A stretch of DNA of 64,000 nucleotides from Alopecurus myosuroides. Taxonomy: Eukaryota; Streptophyta; Magnoliopsida; Poales; Poaceae. Position 1 is the stretch's first letter, and each line of letters starts with the position of its first letter. The notes under the pieces were generated by a model, which was not told the origin of the DNA, did no database searches, and was given only the letters and a program-made list of their open reading frames with translations. Below are positions 57,402 to 64,000 of the stretch, one piece after another. Location: contig CM054058.1 in the NCBI GenBank assembly GCA_028641055.1, positions 80,350,392-80,414,391 on the forward strand, written 5' to 3'. The position numbers were made by a program, and so were the translations under genes.

Positions 57402-58290
57402 GGTGCCACCTGGGATAACTTCGTGTATGATGAAGGGTCCTTCCCATGGTGGTTTGAGCTTGTGTCCTTCTTTTTGCTTGAGCCGTAGCACCAAATCTCC
57501 CACCGCGAAGGCTCTTTGGCGTATTCGGCGACTGTGATAGTTTCGCAACGACTGTTGGTATACTTCGGATCTTGCGAGTGCAATATCGCGTATTTCGTCG
57601 AGTGCGTCCATATTGTCTGCGAGTGCCCTGTTAGAGGTTTCTTCGCTGTAAGCAATGACCCGTGGGGCACTGAATCTGACGTCCTCGGGAAGGACTGCTT
57701 CAGCCCCGTATACCATGAATAATGGTGTGTAATTTGTGGATCGATTTGGAGTTGTGCGGAGGCTCCATAGCACGGAGGATAGCTCTTCTTCCCAATGTCC
57801 CGCTGCTGGGTGTAGGCGGTCGAGTAGTCGTTTCTTGATGCCAGCCGAAACTAATCCGTTGGATCGTTCGACTTGGCCGTTGGTTTGCGGATGAGCCACT
57901 GAAGCGAATTTGAAGATGATTCCCTTTTCTTCGCAGAATTGTTGTGTTTCCTTTGCCATGAAGTTTCTTATATTGTCGGTGATGATGTTGTGTGGTACGC
58001 CAAATCTGCATACGATGGAATCGAGGAATTTGACGGCGCATTGGGCGCTAGCCGAGGTTACTGGCATTGCTTCGATCCACTTCGTAAATTTGTCGACTGC
58101 AACCAGCAAGTGTGTGTATCCACCGGGTGTAAACTTTCGTAATGGCCCTACCATGTCCAGCCCCAATTGTGCAAAAGGCCAAGCGATAGGTATCATATGT
58201 AACCCCGTAACGGGGGCATGTGGTTTGGGCGCAAATCGCTGGGAAGCGTTGCACCTGTTGACCAAATCCTTTGCATCTCTGGCCGCTGTA
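57402..58290 (-). pseudogene. Gypsy integrase core
   Basis: The minus-strand frame has LGLDMVGPL (first Asp), IITDNIRNFM (second Asp) and QTNGQVERSNG (Glu), so the DDE residues are present. The chromodomain-less tail reads LKPPWEGPFIIHEVIPGG and continues at 37835 beyond the CACTA insertion. The N-terminal HHCC zinc finger is missing because of a deletion joining RNase H to integrase at about 58270-58290. Confidence 0.88.
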
Positions 58291-59522
58291 ATGGCTCCTG
58301 GAAGTAGTGTTTGAGCTTTCGAGCTGTGAGGACGACTCCGTATGCAATCTTCTGGTAGTGGGGATATCGATGTTTGCACGGCGAAAGTACCTCACTGATG
58401 TAGTAAATTGGCCTTTGAACTCCATATGCCTTGCCTTCCTCCGGTCGTTCGACTACGATGGTTGTGCTGATTACCAGGTTTGTTGCGGCTAGGTATAGGT
58501 ATAACGGTTCTCTTTCGTGTGGTGTAGCCAGGATACGCCTGCTATGTAGCGTTTGCTTCAGATCTGGGAATGCCTGCTTTGCTTCGGGTGTCCACTCGAA
58601 TTTATCCGTCTTCTTCAACAGCTTGTAGAAGGGTAACGCCTGCTCTCCCAATCGTGCGATGAATTTGCTCAAAGCGGCTAGTCGCCATGCGAGCTGTTGG
58701 ACTCCGCGTAGATTGGTGGGCTCCTTCATGGTCAAGATTGCTTGTATCTTCTCCGGTTTGGCTTTGATTCCTCTGGCGGATACCAGGTACCCGAGAAGTT
58801 GTCCTGGTGGTATGCCGAAGACGCATTTTGTCGGGTTGAGCTTAATCATGTATGCGTTTAGAGCTTGAAACGTTTCTCTGATGTCCTCGAGGAGCGTATC
58901 CTCCACTCGAGTCTTGATGATGATGTCGTCAATGTACACTTGTACGTTCTTGCCAATGAGCTTGGCGAGGCATTTTTGCATGCAATGCTGATATGTTGCG
59001 CCTGTGTTCTTGAGCCCGAAGGGCATTGTCGTGTAGCAGTATACACCGTGAGGTGTGATGAATGTTGTCTTCTCCTCGTCTTCATGTTTCATCCGGATCT
59101 GGTTGTATCCTGAGTAGGCGTCTAGGAAGGAGAGGCGTTGGCAGCCTGCAGTGGAGTCCACGATCTGGTCGATTCGCGGGAGGGGAAAGTTATCCTTGGG
59201 GCAATGCTTATTTAGCGACGTGTAGTCGATGCACACTCGAAGAATGTTGGTGTTTTTCTTTGGGACCAGCACTGGGTTTGCTAACCAAGTGGATATTTTT
59301 ATCTCCCTGATAAATTTTGCTGCGAGCAATCTGTTTACTTCTTCTCCAAGCGCTTTCTGCTTGGGTTCTGAGAACCGTCGGGTGGTCTGCTTGATGGGCT
59401 TTGCGTCTTTGTAGACTTCGAGTCAGTGCTCGGCGAACTCCCTGGGTATTCCTGGCATATCTGAGGGCTGCCAGGCGAAAATTTCCCAGTACTCACGGAA
59501 TAGTTCGACGAGCGCACTTTCC
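58250..59522 (-). pseudogene. Gypsy reverse transcriptase and partial RNase H
   Basis: Reverse transcriptase blocks on the minus strand: NPVLVPKKNTNILRVCIDYT, FLDAYSGYNQIRM, FGLKNTGATYQ and the catalytic VYIDDIII. RNase H begins (LYLYLAATNLVIS, RPIYYISEVLSPCKHRY) but stops at about KLKHYFQEPL, where it is fused out of frame to integrase sequence by a deletion. A TAG interrupts the linker between protease and reverse transcriptase (near 59425). Confidence 0.88.
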
Positions 59523-60146
59523 TATGCTGGCGAGAGGGTAGTGGAGACCATCGCCATTTTCGCAGAATCCGTCGGGTGCACTTGATTTTTGCGAGTGTCA
59601 CTGTTGGCGCTGAATTCCAGCTCTGGTGCGTTTTTCTTCGTGAGGGGCATCACGGAGTGGTCCGTGGTCTTTGCTATCTCCTCTAGTTCTTCTTGCATCC
59701 CGAAAGATTTTGCGATCTCGTTGAACTCGATGTCGCACTTGTTGGATTTTTGGAAATCTCCGTCGATGGTAATTGTGCCATATTCCCCGGGTAGCTTGAG
59801 TTTCAGGTATGCGTAATGTGGTACTGCCATGAATCTTGCGAATGTTGTTCTTCCAAGAATGGCGTGGTACTGTGAGGGCCAGTCGACTACTTCAAACTCG
59901 AGGAAGTCTCTCCTGTAATTGCGTCGATTGCCTAACACCACCTCCAGATTGATTGTTCCGAGTGGACGGATCGCCTTTCCTGGAACTATCCCATGGAAGG
60001 ATGTTTCTGATCCTGCGAGTCCCTCCAGGTTCTTGTTCATCCGACGGAGCGTATCCGCGTAGATGATGTTGATGCCGCTGCCCCCGTCCATGAATACATG
60101 AGCCAATTCGTAGTTGCCAATTTGTGCTTGGATAACTAGGGCAGCG
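59522..60146 (-). pseudogene. Gypsy aspartic protease region
   Basis: The active-site block FMDGGSGINIIYADTLRRM starts near 60095, with AALVIQAQIGNYELAH just upstream. A stop follows SPA at 59522. Upstream gag is cut off at about 60147 by the next LTR element. Confidence 0.85.
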
Positions 60147-60149
60147 TGT

Positions 60150-61151
60150 TGATGACTCCCAAGTGCAGGAGATCAATTGTAGTACCTTTCGATAAGTATT
60201 TGAGTGTCGAACCCACGAGGAGCTGAAGGTAAGCTATCTATTCTCTAAAGCCCTATAACCCTCTTATATGGCTGTTTATGCAAAGCAATAAGTTTGACTA
60301 AAAGGAACTAACTAATTAAAAGCAAGTGACGTGGAGTGTGGTTTGTCTAGTAACTAGTGAAGCAAGTTTGAAATGCAAGTAATCCTAGAGCAAGTTTCTA
60401 AAGCAAGTTTCACAAGTAGCAAGCAGCAAATATCTCAAGTATCTCAAGGGAGCAAGTGTTCTAGCAATAGGTGTTTCGTTCGTGTGGTTGTCACAATTAG
60501 TGAAGCACATGTTTTAGTCTTAGTTGTTTCTTCCAGGAAGGAGCCATGAATAGGTATAGTCAAGTAAATGATCTACAACCCCTTATGATGGATCATGTGG
60601 CCAAGTAAATGACTGCACAAGATTGATTAAGACATAAAGTCCCACCATAGCCTTACGTTCTAAGGTCCCATATATATATCCCCCAATAACTTAACTTTGT
60701 GGCTCGGTCTCAGGTTACTGTCACTCCCAAGTCACCACCACTCCATTATGCTACCGGTGATCACCTTGCATGCATTCCCCAACATATGCGTGCACTCATA
60801 TATTGTACATAAAGACAATCATAGAAGATAACAAACTTGTATGCAACCAATTAACGAACTATTTCACCATTGCCAAGAACAATTCACTACTCAAAAATAG
60901 ACGGGGAGACATAATACATCAAGGGAATATAGTATTGCATCATACATCGTGTTAGCCAAGAGATTACAGTGGAGAGATGGAGCTGATATTGCTGTAGATG
61001 TTGATGATGAACACGCCGGAGGGGGTGGAGCCCTCCGGGGGTGATCCCGGCGTTTCCCCCAAATCATTATAAAACATGAATATAAGTTGCTAATATGTAA
61101 GAAAAACAAGTAATAACATGCAAAGTTCATGTATGCATTTTACATGCATCA
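60150..61151 (-). repeat. LTR of another retrotransposon running off the window
   Basis: Starts TGATGACTCCCAAGTGCAGG and ends TGCATCA. The next bases ACATCCCCAAGC are a polypurine tract on the minus strand (GCTTGGGGATGT), so this is the 3' LTR of a minus-strand element inserted in the Gypsy protease region. About 1.0 kb. The start may be three bases earlier, at TGTTGATG; the TSD cannot be checked. Confidence 0.65.
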
Positions 61152-64000
61152 ACATCCCCAAGCTTAACCCATACTCGTCCTCGAGTATGAAGGTGATAAA
61201 ACTAACATGGACTTTGCATTTTAAAACAATCATGGAATATCAAAGAAGATTATTCATGCTACAAATAATCAAATGATTCATAATGTAGATGAGTAGCAAC
61301 ATACAATTCATGTTATAAGAAATATCAAATATGCAAGCAAAGTTGCTTCATGAAAGTTCACAAAGTGTATAATGAAATAAAAGCACTATGGACCAAATGC
61401 ATACACAAAATGAAAAATAAAATCCTATATTGGTCAAAGAATAGCATAATGGAAAATAGAAAATATGGTGGACACTTTGGAGAAAATTGAGTAGAGGTAA
61501 AACATGATCAAGTATTATTTAGCCTCTAAATTATTCAACTAAAATTACTAATTGAAATGTGGCATCCATTGGTCTAAGACTCTCATTGCCCCTTTATCAC
61601 TAGCATCTTAAATTGTGAATTTTGAAGTAATGTTATTGACAAGGTGTTGTATGAATGCCTCATGCCCCGTGAGTGTGAAAACCTACTCCATGATTACTCA
61701 ACTTAAGATTCCTAATAAGCTTTGTACAATAATAATAAGTATTAATGACATCATAGAGAACCGCAAAGAGGTACCTCTTTCCCTATGACATGGAAACCAG
61801 CCCATGTCACAGTGACAAGATGAACAAACGGAGTAGACTCATCATCCTTTTTTATTTCATTCACTATATGCATAGCTTCTTCTTTTATTGTAGGATGTGT
61901 TTGTAGAGTCCACTCTAGCTGTAAGTAAATTTCCACCATGATCAAGCATGGCTTGGGTTAGCGGCCCAATGCGTTTCTCTAGTCATAAATATACTTACTC
62001 ATCAAAACTTACTATACCTCTATTTCATTTCGGCATGGCAGGAGTCCAAAAACAAAAGTACATGATATCAACCAAATGTAAATTTGTGTGCAATGTTGAA
62101 AGCTTTCCTGTGATACACGTTTATAGCTAGCTCCCAACCAAACACTTGTCAAACGCAAAACTTTTAGCTCCCGTTATTGGGTCATGTTTATTAAGTGCAA
62201 TGAAAAGTAAAGGTGTGCATTGAAACGTTCGTGAGAGTCCTATCCCAAATTCAGATCATGACAATTAATAAAGTGAATATCTTAATTTAGAACATAAATA
62301 ACACTATAACATGGTTCACATACTCGGAATAGCTCTGAAGCTAATAGGTAGATATGGTGGACTCACTGGAAATACTTGGCTAAAGGGTGTTGGAAACAAG
62401 TTTATACTTGTTGGAATTTTTACTTTTTTGGCTAGCAAGAGGGAGATAGTTGACCAGCTACTATGAATGCATTAGTGTCCATAGAACTACTCATTTCATG
62501 ACAAACTAAGTAAACTAACAATTAACATCAAAAACATGAATAAGAGATAGCTCATGACAACACTATTGCAAATTTCTACACCTAAAACAGCATATAAATC
62601 ATGCAACTATAAGTAGCTTTTATAATCAACTAAAGCATCCCTTTCCCAATAAATATAAAAGCATACAACTTAATTCAACCCATTATTCTAGTAGCTGATT
62701 CTCATAAAGATAATTGTGGTGGTGGTCTCACAAATAAACTAAAAAAAAACTAGACGCTTCAAGTTTCTGCGATAAATGCTTTGCTTAGAAAAACAGAAAG
62801 TAGACGTGTGCTAACCAAAAGAGTGTTGGTCCAGGGGGGTGTTCACCACATCCCCAAGCTTGTGGTTTTCACCACTCTTGGATCTCTCTTGGCGCAGCTC
62901 CTCTATTCCCTGTGAAAAAACTTTACAAAACATGTTTCTCCCATTCTTTTTCTGTGGTGTGAGATTAGCAAGGACAAACAAAACGTATGCATGCTGTGCA
63001 AAATTCCAAAACAAATGCTCCATAAGATAGACAGTAAGGTTCATAATGTTGTATGTTCACTCTCTAGCTCGAAAAGATCAAGGAAATTCAAGTCCCAAAC
63101 CCAAAGAGTGCATCCAACAAAAGAAGGCAAAATCTGTCCAGAAAAGCAATAGCAGCAAAACGAACGTTTTCCCTAAGCTAGACTCGTCAAAAAATTAATC
63201 CAATTTTTGTGCTTACAGAGTACGAAAAGTTGCAGGATATACTAAAAAATTAGCTCAATCCTACTTACAGCTAAAAAAATGAAAAATCGTACGGTGAGCA
63301 GAATCGTGCTGAAGCAGAAATTCCAAGCACTAGGATAGCAACTTTTAAATCCAAATGGGTGAAACTTGACACTTTATTGAAAACTCCAGAAACTAAACTA
63401 AAGACTAAGTCTCTCGTTACAGCAAGAGGACACTAGGAAAAACCAACTAAGAACAACCGGGTTGCCTCCCGTAAAGCGCTTTATTGATAGCCGTATAGCT
63501 AGGCTTTTCTCTTAACATCATGATGGTTGGAGTGAGGTGGCTCGGCATCCCCAAGCTTGGATTCTTGTACTTATTTGATACATGTAGGGTGATCCCAGGG
63601 GTACATCCCCAAGCTTGATTGGTTGTCCCTCTTGATCTTTGTTCATCTCACCCAACTCTTCCTCCTGAAAAATTCTTCTTACACAAATCTCAACATAAAA
63701 CTTGATTAGAGGGGTTAGTGCCTCCATAAATAAAATCCACATAGGTACAGCAAAGACACATCATGAGTTGATTATAAATATTAAATATTGTTAATACAGT
63801 TGTGCATTGCTCCTTGATCAAAAGAACCACACAAAACACAAGTAATGAGAGCAATGCAAAATAAAGACATAATCTGCCAAAAACTTAACAGCCCGTAAAG
63901 AGTGAATTTTTAGAGGCACTTAAGTTGCTCAAATCAGAAAACTTAAAACTAATGAAATATGTAGTGATAACTAAATATTTCTGTCATAAATTACCAGGTC
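61152..64000 (-). mobile_element. Internal 3' noncoding part of that retrotransposon
   Basis: No significant coding frame across 2.85 kb; AT-rich. The motif AAGCTTGGGGATG (minus strand) occurs at the LTR border and again near 62848, 63551 and 63605. The class cannot be proved without pol, which would lie to the right; the style suggests a Gypsy element with a long 3' UTR. Confidence 0.5.

Larger units (their letters stand above)
31466..60149 (-). mobile_element. Outer Gypsy retrotransposon with antisense gene, heavily nested
   Basis: The minus-strand order is protease (60106), reverse transcriptase/RNase H, integrase, then a CACTA insertion, then the integrase C-terminus (37835-37752), then a 3' region holding a plus-strand gene, then a 3' LTR starting TGTCGAGTC at 31466. 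Gag and the 5' LTR are outside or removed by the LTR element that begins at about 60150. Without the 19.6-kb CACTA nest, about 9.1 kb of this element is visible. Pol has stops and an internal deletion. Confidence 0.8.

Noticed and set aside
57516..59310. Plus-strand ORFs across the Gypsy pol region
   Set aside because: Complementary shadows of protease, reverse transcriptase and integrase; the real antisense gene of this element lies at 33468-37464.

Overview
The window is repeat-dense nuclear DNA from a grass, most likely a Pooideae or Triticeae species (wheat, barley, rye or oat type). The evidence is CACTA transposons with CACTGGTAGAAAA or CACTAGTAG termini, a Stowaway MITE, Copia and Gypsy elements primed by initiator Met-tRNA, a giant-LTR element, and two plant secondary-metabolism genes. 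There is no bacterial or organellar gene content. Apart from two candidates, nearly every open frame is transposon-derived and most are broken.

Layout. 1-5.8 kb: a truncated SABATH methyltransferase copy split by a complete Copia element (139-5309, minus strand, TSD CAGGT). 6.6-8.04 kb: an apparently intact four-exon SABATH methyltransferase gene on the minus strand. 8.56-16.39 kb: an old CACTA element (TSD CTT) that has lost its transposase but keeps a decayed Ulp1-protease-type ORF and an antisense small ORF with its own TATA box. 16.4-21.1 kb: mostly gene-free sequence with a Stowaway MITE, a roughly 219-bp tandem duplication and an LTR remnant. 21.14-24.22 kb: a compact CACTA element (TSD GAC) carrying an apparently intact two-exon DEDDy 3'-5' exonuclease gene. 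24.8-25.2 kb: a Mutator-type MITE with a 9-bp TSD. 25.8-27.7 kb: the 3' part of a Copia element. 28.0-29.06 kb: a 5'-truncated anthocyanidin-reductase-like pseudogene. 29.6-31.47 kb: part of another CACTA-like element.

31.47 to about 60.15 kb is a nest at least three layers deep. The outer layer is a minus-strand Gypsy element with a spliced, plus-strand (antisense) gene downstream of pol. Its integrase end is split by a 19.6-kb CACTA element (37836-57401) that encodes TNP2 transposase and an Ulp1-type ORF. That transposase is split in turn by a very young retroelement (40969-49798) with two 4170-bp LTRs and only 490 bp between them. The Gypsy protease region is also cut at about 60149 by another LTR element that runs off the window.

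How the parts relate: the CACTA elements at 21.1 kb and 37.8 kb share termini, subterminal repeats and a 61-bp AT-rich array, so they look like one family in which the larger copy descends from the transposase source and the smaller one carries the exonuclease cargo. The exonuclease-bearing CACTA and the 5S-rRNA-like segments in two different CACTA-type elements are the most unusual observations. The non-transposon loci (SABATH and ANR-like) appear to be what remains of a gene island opened up by insertions. All calls were made by eye; family-level homology needs database confirmation.
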